Assembly: GCF_040219335.1 (NCBI RefSeq)
Contig: NZ_JAVJSQ010000006.1
Location: forward strand, 124,001 to 188,000
Source of the DNA: Gimesia sp.
GTDB lineage: Bacteria > Planctomycetota > Planctomycetia > Planctomycetales > Planctomycetaceae
Reading direction: 5' to 3'
DNA: 64,000 bases
A program made the translations under genes and the position numbers. Shown piece by piece: positions 52,917-63,080 of this stretch; the stretch's first letter is position 1, and each line of letters starts with the position of its first letter. The notes under the pieces are model-generated. The model worked only from the letters and a program-made list of their open reading frames with translations, searched no databases and had not been told where the DNA came from.

Positions 52917-53903
52917 ATGCGCTATCGAAGATCGGGCTTTACGCTCATCGAACTGCTGGTGGTCATCGCGATCATTGCTATCTTAATCTCACTTCTACTG
53001 CCTGCTGTCCAGCAGGCGCGTGAGGCCGCCCGCCGCAGTACCTGTAAAAACAACATGAAGCAGCTGGCGCTCGCGCTGCACAATTATCACGAAACACATG
53101 GACTGTTTCCGCCGGGAGCGATCGCTACAACGGCGACCTCCAGTGCTTACAATGTCTGGGGAGATGCTGGCAAAACTCCTGGGACCGGTTTACATGGGAC
53201 GAGCTGGATGGTCCAGATTCTCCCCTATGTGGACCAGGCCCCGCTCTACAATAAATGGAACTTCAACACCAACGTGATGGGCAATCGCAGTCTGGCAGAG
53301 AATGACATTCCTTTGTTCTATTGCCCTACGCGCCGCAGTAAGATCCGTAAAGTTGATGACAGAATCATGCTCGGAGAAAATCCGGTAGCGGGTTCAACAT
53401 TACCGTCCAACCGGTTTGTCAAAGGGGGCTCCGATTATGGAACCTGCATTGGCGGTGGAAATGGCTGGGCCGATGGTGATTACTTTCATCTGACGCACCG
53501 TACCGATTCGCTGATCGGCACGTTCGGGGGAGGCAGTGGTGCCTTTCTGGGGATGTTCTCTGTGAACAGCGATACCGCGATTCGCGACGTCGATGACGGC
53601 ACTTCCAATACCATCATGACCGGAGAACTGCAGAAGCTGCACAGTACCAGTGCTCCGAAATCGAGCCAGGATTGTTGGGCCGCTGGTGGTGTGGCTACCA
53701 TGTTTGATACCGGGATTTCCGGGGGAACTGCAGGGGGCTTTAACAATAGTTTCTACCAGTCGGCTGGTTCCGACCATGAAGGGGGCGCCCATTTCGGTTT
53801 CGCGGATGGCTCAGTCCATTTTCTCAGCGAAAACATGAGCTCCCGCGTCTACCTGGAACTTGGAACCGCAGACGGTCAGGAATCGACGAACTTTAGTCCT
53901 TGA
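52917..53903 (+). CDS. DUF1559 domain-containing prepilin-like protein, second copy
   Basis: A 328-residue paralogue of the gene at 51274. It has the prepilin cleavage/helix region ([21 protein letters not shown], then [19 protein letters not shown]), [20 protein letters not shown], the shared [21 protein letters not shown] and [14 protein letters not shown] segments, and the H-X9-DG motif ([18 protein letters not shown]). The strong similarity to its neighbour points to tandem duplication, with the lipoprotein gene caught between or duplicated with loss. The middle (~170-270) is the most diverged part. The leader is only four charged residues, ready for prepilin peptidase. Confidence 0.92.
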   Translation: MRYRRSGFTLIELLVVIAIIAILISLLLPAVQQAREAARRSTCKNNMKQLALALHNYHETHGLFPPGAIATTATSSAYNVWGDAGKTPGTGLHGTSWMVQILPYVDQAPLYNKWNFNTNVMGNRSLAENDIPLFYCPTRRSKIRKVDDRIMLGENPVAGSTLPSNRFVKGGSDYGTCIGGGNGWADGDYFHLTHRTDSLIGTFGGGSGAFLGMFSVNSDTAIRDVDDGTSNTIMTGELQKLHSTSAPKSSQDCWAAGGVATMFDTGISGGTAGGFNNSFYQSAGSDHEGGAHFGFADGSVHFLSENMSSRVYLELGTADGQESTNFSP

Positions 53904-53970
53904 GTTGACGGAGGATTATACCAACTCTTGGCAATCAGAAATGCAGTGTCATTCGGAACGACTCAATGTG

Positions 53971-55317
53971 TCACACGAGTTCCCGGATCGGAGTTTGCTG
54001 ATCGATCAGGTACTGAGGACGTCCGTTGTTGTCTTCGATTGTCGTGGACGCGACATCGATGCCCAGATTGTGATACAGCGTCGCGAAGACTTCCTGCATA
54101 TGCACGGGGCGATCAACGGCTTCCTCACCCAGTCGGTTAGTCGAACCGATCACCTGGCCTGTCTGCATGCCTCCGCCGGCCATCAGGGCGGCGTGCACGC
54201 GGGGCCAGTGATCACGGCCAGCGTTTTTGTTGATTTTAGGTGTGCGACCAAATTCGCCCCAGACTAAGACGGTTACATCTTTATCCATGCCACGATCATG
54301 CAGATCCTGAACCAGGGCTGCGACTCCCTGGTCGAGCAGGGGAACGACCTTGCGGGCATGACCAAAGTTATTACCGTGCCAGTCGAAGTGAGCGAAGCTG
54401 CAGGTGACGCAGCGTGCGCCTGCTTCCACTGCCCGGCGGGCCAGTAGAAAGCGGGACATGATCGCCTGGTATCCCATGTCCAGTTTGTAGCTGAGAACCT
54501 TGGGATCATCTTTACCATAGCGGGCGCGGACTTTGGGGTCTTCGCGTTCCAGATCCAGTGCCTCAACCAGACGGGAGGAAGAGAGGACATCCAGTGCCTG
54601 CTGCGTATAGCCATCGTAGGTGCCGTCGGTCAGACCGGTTTCCGAGGTCCTGCGGAAACGGTCCAGGTCTTCCAGCAGTCGCGTTCGTTCGGAGAGCCGT
54701 CCCTTATTGATTGAATTCAACGTCATGTTCTCCATCACGCGTCCATCGGGACGGAATGGGGCATGTGTCAGTCCCAGGTAGCCGGGACCCTTAATGTTCC
54801 AGGGATCGTGGGCCATCGTGTGTGATAAATCGATGTAGGGAGGGACTGTGGGATGCACGGGGCCTTCGACCCGGGAGAGAGCCGATCCCAGAGAGGGCCA
54901 GCCTCCCTGAGGTTGAGAGCTACGGAAGTGATGACCGGTGCAGCACTCAAATGAATCGTGGCGACCTTCTGCGCCAACCAGTGAGCGGATGATCGAAAAC
55001 TTATCCATCATACCGGCGACGCGGGGCATCAGTTCGCTGATCTGTATCCCGGGGACGTTGGTGTCAATCGGTTTGAATTCACCGCGGACTTCATCCGGCG
55101 CGTCTGGCTTCAGGTCGAACATATCCTGATGAGGCGGACCACCGGCGAGAAAAATCATGATGACGGCTTTGTGTGAAGAACGCTTCCCCGACTGTTCCTG
55201 TGCTTTCAGAATCTGGGGCAGGGACATTCCACCCATTGCCAGGCCACCAATCTGCATGAAAGAGCGGCGGGGCATGCGGTCACATAAACGAATTGACTGA
55301 TCTTCTAGCCTGAGCAT
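53971..55317 (-). CDS. DUF1501 domain-containing Tat-exported protein
   Basis: A 448-residue DUF1501 protein of the alkaline-phosphatase/sulfatase-like superfamily. It has a Tat-type N-terminus (RMPRRSFMQIGGLAMGG), then KAVIMIFLAGGPPHQDMFDLKPDAP, EVRGEFKPIDTNVPGIQISE and VLVWGEFGRTPKINKNAGRDHWP, all hallmarks of the family. Catalysis has not been established for this group. Homologues are usually encoded beside DUF1549/DUF1553 proteins, but no such partner is adjacent here. The ATG at 55317 has AGGGAG upstream and is preferred to TTG at 55320. It converges on the second DUF1559 gene. A 5+3+5 palindrome, ACCTG-TAA-CAGGT, lies 49 bases upstream. Confidence 0.9.
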   Translation of the reverse strand: MLRLEDQSIRLCDRMPRRSFMQIGGLAMGGMSLPQILKAQEQSGKRSSHKAVIMIFLAGGPPHQDMFDLKPDAPDEVRGEFKPIDTNVPGIQISELMPRVAGMMDKFSIIRSLVGAEGRHDSFECCTGHHFRSSQPQGGWPSLGSALSRVEGPVHPTVPPYIDLSHTMAHDPWNIKGPGYLGLTHAPFRPDGRVMENMTLNSINKGRLSERTRLLEDLDRFRRTSETGLTDGTYDGYTQQALDVLSSSRLVEALDLEREDPKVRARYGKDDPKVLSYKLDMGYQAIMSRFLLARRAVEAGARCVTCSFAHFDWHGNNFGHARKVVPLLDQGVAALVQDLHDRGMDKDVTVLVWGEFGRTPKINKNAGRDHWPRVHAALMAGGGMQTGQVIGSTNRLGEEAVDRPVHMQEVFATLYHNLGIDVASTTIEDNNGRPQYLIDQQTPIRELV

Positions 55318-55365
55318 CAATGCTCCCTTTCAGTGAATCCAAACCATCAACTAACTAACGCTTGC

Positions 55366-55378
55366 ACCTGTAACAGGT
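55366..55378. promoter_or_regulatory. short palindrome upstream of the DUF1501 gene
   Basis: ACCTG-TAA-CAGGT is a perfect 5+3+5 inverted repeat 49 bases before the DUF1501 start and near the LexA-like gene. It could be an operator. Nothing links it to a particular regulator. Confidence 0.3.
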
Positions 55379-55461
55379 TACCTCTCATATAAGCGTAAAC
55401 CAATACAAGACGTTTGAATAGAAGAATCGGCTGAAAACAAAAGAAAATTAAGAAATTCACC

Positions 55462-55501
55462 GGTTCTCACCCGCACTTCAGTGGAGAAGCGGGATGAGAC
55501 C
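55462..55501 (-). terminator. probable terminator of the LexA-like gene
   Basis: GGTTCTCACCCGC (55462-55474) pairs with GCGGGATGAGACC (55489-55501) with two single-base bulges. On the minus strand T-rich sequence follows (AATTTCTTAATTTTCTTTTG) after ~7 bases. It is 46 bases beyond the stop of the LexA-like gene. Confidence 0.55.
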
Positions 55502-55547
55502 TGAGATTTAACCTTTTGTGACAGCAATACCTGCGAAGTTAGAGACT

Positions 55548-55835
55548 TTAAAAGCGTTTTCTAAAGTCGATCCGGCCCTCTTCTACATCACCACAGATGG
55601 AGAGGCGGTAGTTCCGATCATTCTCGATCAACGAGATTCCACCGGCGGTATTACCATGACTGCTGATCCAGCCCTTTCCTTCCAGCGCATTCAGATAACG
55701 TGTGACCCGGTTGGGGGAGGGAATGGCGAATTCAGAAGCGATTTGCTGGACCGAGGGAGAGATTCCGGTCCGGTCAATTTCACGAGTTATATAGTCCAGA
55801 ATATTCTGTTCACGATCGGTGAGATACTGGTTCAT
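55548..55835 (-). CDS. LexA-like winged-helix protein without protease domain
   Basis: A 95-residue protein that matches only the N-terminal DNA-binding domain of LexA: LTDREQNILDYITREIDRTG, SPSVQQIASEFAIPSPNRVTRYLNAL and EGKGWISSH. The Ser-Lys autoprotease (S24) domain of LexA is absent, and a normal stop codon and probable terminator follow. This looks like a genuine short protein, not a frameshifted lexA. It could be a non-cleavable repressor or a regulator unrelated to SOS. The ATG at 55835 has AAGGAG 6 bases upstream. It diverges from the second DUF1501 gene, whose upstream region carries a direct repeat. Confidence 0.8.
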   Translation of the reverse strand: MNQYLTDREQNILDYITREIDRTGISPSVQQIASEFAIPSPNRVTRYLNALEGKGWISSHGNTAGGISLIENDRNYRLSICGDVEEGRIDFRKRF

Positions 55836-56300
55836 TGATTTCTCCTTGCGCATCACATGCGCAGCTGAGGGCGCAGAAAGAGCCCACAATCATCCTTGAG
55901 AATCAGACCCGGATTCCTATACAGGTCTTGAAGAAGAAAAACGCAATGATTCAAAAGTGACTTCCTTCAGCGAGTCACACGCGGCCACCACCAGGTGAAT
56001 GGGGAGGGAATCAACACGGGCAAAGCATATAAGGCTTATCGTCGATCGTCAATCAAAATTTGAGGCAAGTTCGGTTTATTCATCGTCGATCAGCCGAATC
56101 TGCTGGTATTCAGGGACAAATATTTTTTGACCTCAGAGAGGATGCTCCAGGATACGAAAACATAAATACAAACGTTGATGATTTTGTTGCAATTGGACTT
56201 TAACTGCCTGTCACATTGAATTATATTGATGTGATATAAGGTGAACCGGAATATCAGCTTGCGCTTGTCGAGTCAATCTCTTGGATTCAGGAGAGTTACC
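55836..56300. other. divergent intergenic region with direct repeat
   Basis: 465 bases between the LexA-like gene and the second DUF1501 gene. The decamer ATCGTCGATC occurs twice in the same orientation, at 56038-56047 and 56082-56091. It could be a regulator-binding site for either gene. The rest shows no coding frame; no promoter box is placed with confidence. Confidence 0.4.
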
Positions 56301-57746
56301 ATGCCTGCACACAGTCCCACCCGCCATCCTCTGATCTCTCGTCGGACCGCACTCGAAGTCGGTTCGGTGAGTCTGCTGGGGATGGGAATCAATCACCTGG
56401 ATGCACTCCGGGCACAAGCGGCTGGCGGAACGAAACACCGTACTGCAAAGTCCTGCATCTTCATCTTCCTCTCCGGCGGTCTCTCTCAGCATGAGAGTTT
56501 TGATATGAAGCCGAATGCGAGCGCGGAGATCCGCGGTGAGTTCGATCCCATCGCCACCCGCACTCCGGGCGTGCAGGTTTCCGAACATCTGCCGATGCTC
56601 GCGCAGCGCAGTCACCTCTGGTCCGTCTGTCGTACGTTGTCGCATGGGACGAACGAACATTCGATGGGGCACCATATCATGCTCACCGGTCGATCGGATA
56701 TCCCCACTGGATTCAATCCCGGGCGTCCCATGACTACCGATCATCCTTCGATTGCCGCCATCGCCGGGGATGTACTCCGTTCGCGAACCAATCTGCCCCC
56801 CGCCATCGTATTGCCGGATAAAATCGTTCATCGCAGCGGTCGCGTCATTCCCGGACAGTTCGCCGGACGCATGGGTTCCAATCGTGATCCCTGGATCATC
56901 GAAGCTTCTCCCTTCCACGCGCAGTCCTACGGTGCTTTTCCGGATTACGCATTCGACCATCAGCAGCGAGGTGGAACAGACAAGCGGGTCTTCAAGACAC
57001 CGCACCTCAAACTCTCCCAGGGGATGACTCACAGCAGGATGAGTAATCGCATTCAACTGCTGAAGGAACTCGGCGCACAGCGGCAGATGCTGGACAATGC
57101 AGGGCAGGTCGAAAGTTTCGACCGCTACCGCGCCGCAGCGATCTCTCTGCTGAATGACGACAAAGTGCATTATGCGATGGATGTCACCAGTGCAGACGAT
57201 AAGATTCAGGAACGCTACGGCAAAAACTCCTTTGGTTGGTCACTACTGATGGCGCGACGCCTGGTTGAGACGGGCGTGAATCTGGTGCAGGTCAATCTGG
57301 GCAACAACGAATCCTGGGATACACACGGAAACATCTTCCCGCATCTCAAAGACAAGCTTCTGCCTCCCACCGACCGTGCCGTTTCCGCTCTGCTGGATGA
57401 TCTGCACGAAAGTGGACAGCTTAAAGACACCCTGGTTGTCATGTGCAGTGAATTCGGTCGCACTCCCAAGATTTCTCAACTGGCCAAAGTCTATGCAAAT
57501 CCGGGCCGGGATCACTGGGGGGCGACCCAGTCTATTCTGCTCGCCGGTGGTGGAGTCAAAGGGGGACGTGTTGTCGGAAAGACCGATAAGATCGGCGGCT
57601 TCCCCATCGATCAGCCGCAGAAACCGGAAAACTTCGCCGCAACCATCTACAAGGCACTGGGCCTGCCCCAGACCGCTTTCTGGCAGGATGATGTCGACCG
57701 TCCGCATTATATCTACGAAGGTGAACCCATTCCAGGGCTCACCTGA
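56301..57746 (+). CDS. DUF1501 domain-containing Tat-exported protein, second copy
   Basis: A 481-residue DUF1501 protein only distantly similar to the one at 53971. The N-terminus HPLISRRTALEVGSVSLLG carries a twin-arginine signal. Family motifs are CIFIFLSGGLSQHESFDMKP, EIRGEFDPIATRTPGVQVSE, HYAMDVTSADDKIQERYGKN and VMCSEFGRTPKISQLAKVYA followed by PGRDHW. No enzymatic function is known for the family. The ATG at 56301 has AGGAGAG 8 bases upstream; a GTG frame starts earlier at 56241 without a plausible signal. It converges on the ABC exporter operon, with 21 bases between the ends. Confidence 0.9.
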   Translation: MPAHSPTRHPLISRRTALEVGSVSLLGMGINHLDALRAQAAGGTKHRTAKSCIFIFLSGGLSQHESFDMKPNASAEIRGEFDPIATRTPGVQVSEHLPMLAQRSHLWSVCRTLSHGTNEHSMGHHIMLTGRSDIPTGFNPGRPMTTDHPSIAAIAGDVLRSRTNLPPAIVLPDKIVHRSGRVIPGQFAGRMGSNRDPWIIEASPFHAQSYGAFPDYAFDHQQRGGTDKRVFKTPHLKLSQGMTHSRMSNRIQLLKELGAQRQMLDNAGQVESFDRYRAAAISLLNDDKVHYAMDVTSADDKIQERYGKNSFGWSLLMARRLVETGVNLVQVNLGNNESWDTHGNIFPHLKDKLLPPTDRAVSALLDDLHESGQLKDTLVVMCSEFGRTPKISQLAKVYANPGRDHWGATQSILLAGGGVKGGRVVGKTDKIGGFPIDQPQKPENFAATIYKALGLPQTAFWQDDVDRPHYIYEGEPIPGLT

Positions 57747-57767
57747 TACGTACGGAAAGCAGGCAGG

Positions 57768-58907
57768 TTAAACACTTCGCAGGGCCGGAACAATCTCGGT
57801 TCGTGAGGCATACCAGGCAGGGACAACCCCCGCGCCCATTCCCGTGACCAGTGCGAGCAGCAGGCCGATGCCCGCCAGCCGAAATGAGGGAATGAACGCG
57901 ACGGTCACTGCCTCCGCACCCACCGAAAGGCTGCTGAGTTTGAGAGTGATCAAAGCGATCCCGACTCCCAGAATTCCGCCCGCCAAACTCAAAAGCGTAC
58001 TTTCCGCCAGCACCACGCCGAAGACCTTACTGCCTGAAAATCCGAGTGTGCGGAGTACCGCATGTTCCTGAATTCGATCTTCGACCGACATCAGCGTTGT
58101 CGTTGCCACCAGTGCCAGCACCAGTCCTACACAAGCCAGACCCAGGTAGTGAGCCATCTCGATTAACTGCGACAGATCCCCCAGGCTCTTCGCCTGGAAC
58201 ACCCCTTTAGAACGGGTATTGGTTTCCACAGGACCTGCCCGGTAGAGGTCATCGATGCGGGTACTGACTGCTTCCAGATCCGCATCTGGTTGCAGGAGGA
58301 CTTCCAGTTGTGTCACGGTCCCCACCAGGTTCGCTCCCTGTCGCCTCTGCAGGAATTCCAGATGACTGTAGATGTAATTCTCTTCAGCCGGGTTGTTCGA
58401 GCGATAGATGCCTGCCACATTCACAGAGAGATCGCCAATAGAAAATTTATCTCCCACTTCGATTCCACGCCGCGCCGCGACCGCCTGACCCACGATAGCG
58501 GCATCCTGGTGTGACTCGAACTCGTTCCAGTCTCCCTGGATGAATTCAAAGTCCCGTGCGGTGCGCAGTTTGTGCGGGGGAACGCCATAAAAAACGACCA
58601 CGTCCAGACTGGCCCGGCAGTTGTTGGTGAAGACCTGAATTGGAATGACGTCTTTGACCCCGTTGAATTGCTGAATCTGCTGATCGTAATCCTGAGGCAG
58701 GTGACTCGTGGCGGGACAGAACTTGTTGGCCTGGAATACGATCAATGAGCCATTTGCTTCCTGCCGTGATCTGAGATCGCGCATCCCTTCCTGGATGGAT
58801 TGGATGAAGCAGAACACGAACAGAGCCACCGCAGAGCCGGCCACCGTCAGCATGGTCCGGGAACGATGTCCCCACAATGATTTCACGATATAGCCCAATA
58901 GTTTCAT
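57768..58907 (-). CDS. ABC transporter permease, FtsX/MacB family (second permease)
   Basis: A 379-residue permease with the four-helix MacB/LolC layout: one transmembrane helix near the N-terminus ([19 protein letters not shown]), a ~200-residue extracytoplasmic domain and three helices in the FtsX core ([57 protein letters not shown]). The conserved [20 protein letters not shown] coupling segment lies between the helices. It is the last gene of the operon, overlapping the ATPase gene by 4 bases. This class acts by mechanotransmission on periplasmic substrates or lipoproteins instead of moving solutes through the membrane. Confidence 0.9.
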   Translation of the reverse strand: MKLLGYIVKSLWGHRSRTMLTVAGSAVALFVFCFIQSIQEGMRDLRSRQEANGSLIVFQANKFCPATSHLPQDYDQQIQQFNGVKDVIPIQVFTNNCRASLDVVVFYGVPPHKLRTARDFEFIQGDWNEFESHQDAAIVGQAVAARRGIEVGDKFSIGDLSVNVAGIYRSNNPAEENYIYSHLEFLQRRQGANLVGTVTQLEVLLQPDADLEAVSTRIDDLYRAGPVETNTRSKGVFQAKSLGDLSQLIEMAHYLGLACVGLVLALVATTTLMSVEDRIQEHAVLRTLGFSGSKVFGVVLAESTLLSLAGGILGVGIALITLKLSSLSVGAEAVTVAFIPSFRLAGIGLLLALVTGMGAGVVPAWYASRTEIVPALRSV

Positions 58908-59635
58908 GGGGTCTCCTTGATACTCACGCCTGATCCGGAGAGCGCCGTCTCTGGCTCGTTGTTTCGCTGTACCAGTTTGCCGTGATCCAGATAGAACTGT
59001 CGGTCTGCGATGGTCGCCGCTTCCGCATCGTGAGTGACCATCAGCAGGGTGATATCCAGTTCCCGGTTCAGACGTTTGAGCAGATCTAGAATCTGTTCTG
59101 AGGTCTCCGGATCCAGGTCACCCGTTGGTTCGTCAGCCGCGACAATCAGGGGATGTTTGACGATTGCCCGGGCTATCCCGACCCGCTGTTCCTGCCCACC
59201 TGACATCTGTCGCGGATAATGATCGGCCCGGTCCAGCAGGTCGACGGCTTCCAGCGCGACTTCCACCCGTTTGCGTCGCTCGTTCCGCGAGAGCGGGAGT
59301 AGCAGCAGTGGGAGTTCGACATTCTCGTACGCGGTCAAAACCGGAACCAGGTTATGTGTCTGGAAAATGTAACCCAGGTGGGCAGCTCTCCAGTGAGCCA
59401 GGCGGCTCCGTGATAATGAGGTAATCTCAACACCATCCACGATGATCGTACCCGAGTCGGGGCGGTCGATGCTGGCGATCAGATTCAGTAGTGTCGATTT
59501 TCCGGTACCGCTCGATCCCATCAGCGAAAGAAATTCGCCCTGTTCAATGTTGAGAGAGACCTGGTTCAGCGGGGTGATGGTCTCGCCCCCCTTGTGATAC
59601 TGTTTGGTCAGATTATGAATTTCAACCAGTGGCAT
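58904..59635 (-). CDS. ABC transporter ATP-binding protein, MacB/LolD type
   Basis: A 243-residue ATPase with Walker [14 protein letters not shown]-loop [20 protein letters not shown], signature [15 protein letters not shown], Walker [14 protein letters not shown] and the H-loop His in [11 protein letters not shown]. The sequence pattern ([12 protein letters not shown] and PTGDLD) is that of LolD/MacB/FtsE. It is 2 bases after the adaptor gene and overlaps the following permease gene by 4 bases. It powers the two FtsX-type permeases of the operon. Confidence 0.95.
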   Translation of the reverse strand: MPLVEIHNLTKQYHKGGETITPLNQVSLNIEQGEFLSLMGSSGTGKSTLLNLIASIDRPDSGTIIVDGVEITSLSRSRLAHWRAAHLGYIFQTHNLVPVLTAYENVELPLLLLPLSRNERRKRVEVALEAVDLLDRADHYPRQMSGGQEQRVGIARAIVKHPLIVAADEPTGDLDPETSEQILDLLKRLNRELDITLLMVTHDAEAATIADRQFYLDHGKLVQRNNEPETALSGSGVSIKETP

Positions 59636-59637
59636 TT

Positions 59638-61191
59638 TCAGTTACCTTCATGATTAGTTTCGCCGGTGATAGTAATTCGCTCGTCTGGCTGCAGTTCCGA
59701 TGTCGGGGAGGCAATCAGTCGACTCGATACATTCAGCCCCTGTGTGACCTCCAGTAGAGGGCCATTTGCATGCGGGCTGGTTTCAATGACCTGCTGGCGG
59801 GCGATCTGGCGACTTTGATCTGTAACCCAGACACAGGACTGACCGGCGGCGTTCTGTTGTACCATCTTTCTGGGGACGTAAATTCGGGATTCCCGGTCCT
59901 GGTCTTTCTCTGTCTGCTCATGTTTCGGAGCGAGGAAGGTTACATCCACCAGCATCTCAGGCTTCAGCAGCGGCGTCGGTTCATCAATTTTGACTTTGAC
60001 CTGCAGCGTATTTTTCTGAATATCTGCTTCCGAACTGATAAACAGGACGCTACCACGCACTGGTTCGCTGAGTGCCGGGTTATCGATCTGAACCGGTTGA
60101 TTCAATGAAACCTTGGGAATATCTTCAAAACGCACATCGACACGAATCTGCAGCCATTCCGGACGATACATGGTGACGACCGTACTGCCATCGAATTTAG
60201 TCATCTGAGTCAGCATGTTTCCCACACTGGAACCCGGCTGCGCCACAAGCTGATACACGCGTCCCGCGACTGGGGCGCGGATCGTCATACGCTCCAAAGC
60301 AAGTCGCGCCTGATCGACGGCCACCTGGGACTGTTCCAGACGTGCGGCGGCTGCAGCCACCTGTGCCTGGGCTTCATCTCGGTCTTTCTGTTCCGCTGTC
60401 AGCAGTTTCAACTCCGTCTGTAGTGCCTGGCACCGCGCCTGCAGTGCCTTCTGTTCTGAGATCAGGGATTCCTTACGTCCCATCAGTTCTTCATACGCCG
60501 CAGTCGTCGATTCAACCTCGGTCTTCGATTCGTCAATACTTCGCTGAGTGACTGCGCCGCGGGCTGATTTCTTGCGCTCAAAATCCAGCCGCGCGAATTC
60601 CAGATCTGCTTTGGCTCTACGGGTCATGAAAGGCAGATTTTTTAGCTGGGTCTGAATCTTAGCCAGTTCCGCCTGCGCTGAACTGAGTACCGCTTCCAGA
60701 TGCACGGGCTGTGACAGGCGCACCTCAGCAGCTTTCAGCGTCGCTCGAGCCTGTTGCAGTTCCGCTTCCCGCAGCTTCCCCGTGGCAATGGTGTTCTTCA
60801 ATGCCAGTTCGGCATCCACTTTCACCAGCCGTGCGATCGGTTCCCCCTGTTTGACTTTCTGATCCTCGACAACCAGTAACTCTTCCACTACACCGGGAGC
60901 CAGTGCAGCGACCCGAATGGGGGTCGGCCGCGGTTCCACCCAGCCAGCCGCCTGGAACAGAGGCGTGCCGGCGCTGCGGACCTGGGCCTGCGAGACGATC
61001 ACCGGCATCACCGTGACCGGTTTGGGAGGAAAGATCAAATCACGGGAGGCATAGGCAATCAGAGCGGCAAAACCGACCAGCAGAGTGCCAGGCAGCAGAT
61101 AGCGCGTGAGTAACCGGAATCGCGTGTGCCCCCGCAATTGTGGGGGGGCACTGCGATCCAGGGCCAATTGGGATAAATCAACCTGTGACAT
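59638..61191 (-). CDS. HlyD-family membrane fusion protein of the ABC exporter
   Basis: A 517-residue periplasmic adaptor. A cytoplasmic N-terminus of ~27 residues is followed by one transmembrane helix ([17 protein letters not shown]), a barrel/lipoyl start ([20 protein letters not shown]), a long coiled coil at ~140-300 rich in Ala, Gln and Glu ([22 protein letters not shown]), and the closing lipoyl half [17 protein letters not shown]-terminal barrel with [18 protein letters not shown] follows. It gives the exporter a tripartite architecture like MacAB. It begins 3 bases after the stop of the lipoprotein gene. Confidence 0.92.
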   Translation of the reverse strand: MSQVDLSQLALDRSAPPQLRGHTRFRLLTRYLLPGTLLVGFAALIAYASRDLIFPPKPVTVMPVIVSQAQVRSAGTPLFQAAGWVEPRPTPIRVAALAPGVVEELLVVEDQKVKQGEPIARLVKVDAELALKNTIATGKLREAELQQARATLKAAEVRLSQPVHLEAVLSSAQAELAKIQTQLKNLPFMTRRAKADLEFARLDFERKKSARGAVTQRSIDESKTEVESTTAAYEELMGRKESLISEQKALQARCQALQTELKLLTAEQKDRDEAQAQVAAAAARLEQSQVAVDQARLALERMTIRAPVAGRVYQLVAQPGSSVGNMLTQMTKFDGSTVVTMYRPEWLQIRVDVRFEDIPKVSLNQPVQIDNPALSEPVRGSVLFISSEADIQKNTLQVKVKIDEPTPLLKPEMLVDVTFLAPKHEQTEKDQDRESRIYVPRKMVQQNAAGQSCVWVTDQSRQIARQQVIETSPHANGPLLEVTQGLNVSSRLIASPTSELQPDERITITGETNHEGN

Positions 61192-61194
61192 GAT

Positions 61195-61752
61195 TTACTT
61201 CCGTACAAAAACCTGGTTGGCGAAGACGGTCAGATTACCGGAGTCGTCCCGTTTGGCTTTCCCTTTGACGACAACCGTCTGTAGTTCTTTCAGATTCAAC
61301 AGCTTGCGGGCATCTTCCTTGATCAGCGTGCCGTCTGCATCGACGACTTTGACCAGGGCGGTCGCACCGGGTAACTTGTCGGTTTCACAACAGTAGTCCC
61401 AGGGTTTCTCACAACCATCGCCGGGAATATCACTACAGGCCTTCAGGGAATTATCCACGATGGAAAACGCGGCCCGGCCGTCAATCCAGGGATTTTCGCT
61501 CCCGCCAATTCGTCCTACCACGACAACCTCTTCTTCATCCTGGGATGATTCGCGAGCTGCAATCACTTCTTTCGCGCCCGCCGGTTCACTGGTTAAAATA
61601 ATTTCCGAGGCAGCAGCCGTCGGTTTTGTAGCAGACTCGACTGCGGAGTTCGCATCAGCAGACTCTCCAGGTTCAGTGGAAGACTGGCCACAGCCTACTG
61701 CAGAAAGACAGACAGCGGAGAGGAACAGAGTGGAAAACATCAAACGTTTCAT
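61195..61752 (-). CDS. Cys-rich lipoprotein of the ABC exporter operon
   Basis: A 185-residue lipoprotein (signal MFSTLFLSAVCLSAVGC with lipobox SAVGC, then an acidic low-complexity linker). The C-terminal ~110 residues begin VVVVGRIGGSENPWIDGRAA, contain the cysteine cluster ACSDIPGDGCEKPWDYCCE, and end QTVVVKGKAKRDDSGNLTVF; an OB-like fold is likely. Four cysteines in 16 residues suggest metal or disulfide chemistry. It lies between the first permease (46 bases) and the adaptor (3 bases) and so is very probably an integral part or a substrate of this exporter. The ATG at 61752 is preceded by AAAGGA. Confidence 0.8.
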   Translation of the reverse strand: MKRLMFSTLFLSAVCLSAVGCGQSSTEPGESADANSAVESATKPTAAASEIILTSEPAGAKEVIAARESSQDEEEVVVVGRIGGSENPWIDGRAAFSIVDNSLKACSDIPGDGCEKPWDYCCETDKLPGATALVKVVDADGTLIKEDARKLLNLKELQTVVVKGKAKRDDSGNLTVFANQVFVRK

Positions 61753-61798
61753 TGAATTCAATCCTTTAAAATGAGTATTCAACAGGTTAAAAGCATTA

Positions 61799-62968
61799 CT
61801 AAACAGATTTGAGACCATCGACGATCGGCAGTCGCAATGCCCGCAGGGCGGGGGGAATCGCTCCCAGGAGACCCAGCAGAATTCCGACTCCCGAACCGAT
61901 CAACAGTGAGACCGTGTCGATCTGCAGTGAGAACGCGCCCATTGTAAAACGAACGGCGACCCCATTGATCAGCAGCACCGCGATCAAAGCTGCGATCAGA
62001 CTGGCAGCCGTCGAGAGCAGGATGCCCTCCTGGATCAGGCTGATCACAATCGCCCGGCGGACAAAGCCGAGTGTCTGCAACATAGATAGTTCACTGGTCC
62101 GGCCGACAACCGCACCGTACAACGTATTCAAACCGGCGAACACACCGGCGCCGGAGACCAGAAACACAATCAGCCAGGCCAGCATCCGAATCGGACCATA
62201 ATCTTTTTTCAGTCCCTGGTAGTAGGAGACTTCGCGAACTGACTGTAATTCGAGGTCAAGGCGTTCTTTGCAGAACAGATCCAGATCAGGGTAAACATCG
62301 GGGGAGTCCAGCGTGACCGCAACCAGGCTCAGATCCTGGCGTTTCATTGCCTGCTGCAGTTCGTCGAGGCGACACCAGATCTCTGATTCAAACGCAGAGC
62401 CACCTGCGGAGAAGGTACCGCTGATTTTCCAGGGGCGCCCCTCCAGTTCGATTGCCTGGCCGGTCGTCAGCTGTTCGGGGGAGAGTCCCAGCTTGGTAGC
62501 GACCAGCTGGCCAATCAGGACTTCTCCCGGTTCGGGCCAACGACCTGATTCCAGTTCGACTTTACGACGGACCAGGAGTATCGCCGGCGTTACACCGCGC
62601 ACCAGACCCATCGCAGTTCGTTCCTGTTCGGGGAGCGTGATCTGTGTTCCCAGGTACAATTCGGGAGACGCGTATTTGCGGCCGTGAAATTCTTTAATGC
62701 CACCCACACTGGCGGCAACAAGTTCGCTGGTCCGCATTGGAATGGATGAGTATTCCAGATTTTCCCCCATGCCCAGCGAAAACAGAATAGCCACATCTGG
62801 ATCACCGCTGGCGGACAGACTGTGTTCCAGTCCCCGAATGAAACCGACTACGATAAACACCAGCACGATCACGGTCGTCAGGCCGGTCAACGTGAGCAGG
62901 GTACGCAGGGGGCGACGGAACAGATTCCGTACGCCATATTCCCAGGGGATTAATGAAAAACGGAGCAT
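61799..62968 (-). CDS. ABC transporter permease, FtsX/MacB family (first permease)
   Basis: A 389-residue permease with the MacB-like arrangement: helix near residue 30 (TLLTLTGLTTVIVLVFIVVG), an extracytoplasmic domain (~45-260) and three C-terminal helices (LAWLIVFLVSGAGVFAGLNT; STAASLIAALIAVLLING; LIGSGVGILLGLLGAIPPAL). The coupling segment GRTSELSMLQTLGFVRRAIV is visible. It differs clearly from the second permease at 57768, so the two probably form a heterodimer. The ATG at 62968 gives the normal start LRFSLIPWEYGVRNLFRRPL. It lies 112 bases after the small Cys-rich gene. Confidence 0.9.
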   Translation of the reverse strand: MLRFSLIPWEYGVRNLFRRPLRTLLTLTGLTTVIVLVFIVVGFIRGLEHSLSASGDPDVAILFSLGMGENLEYSSIPMRTSELVAASVGGIKEFHGRKYASPELYLGTQITLPEQERTAMGLVRGVTPAILLVRRKVELESGRWPEPGEVLIGQLVATKLGLSPEQLTTGQAIELEGRPWKISGTFSAGGSAFESEIWCRLDELQQAMKRQDLSLVAVTLDSPDVYPDLDLFCKERLDLELQSVREVSYYQGLKKDYGPIRMLAWLIVFLVSGAGVFAGLNTLYGAVVGRTSELSMLQTLGFVRRAIVISLIQEGILLSTAASLIAALIAVLLINGVAVRFTMGAFSLQIDTVSLLIGSGVGILLGLLGAIPPALRALRLPIVDGLKSV

Positions 62969-63080
62969 GAATGATTCTTTTGAAGTATCTGCAGCGCGGC
63001 ACAACAAATCGAGTCAGCGCGCAGCAGGACATACGTGAAGCAAGCGGAATTAACGCAGGCGGTACTGATTCAGGAGCAGA

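Noticed and set aside
56211-57170. 319-residue frame on the minus strand
   Set aside because: It lies opposite the well-supported DUF1501 gene and has no recognisable motif.
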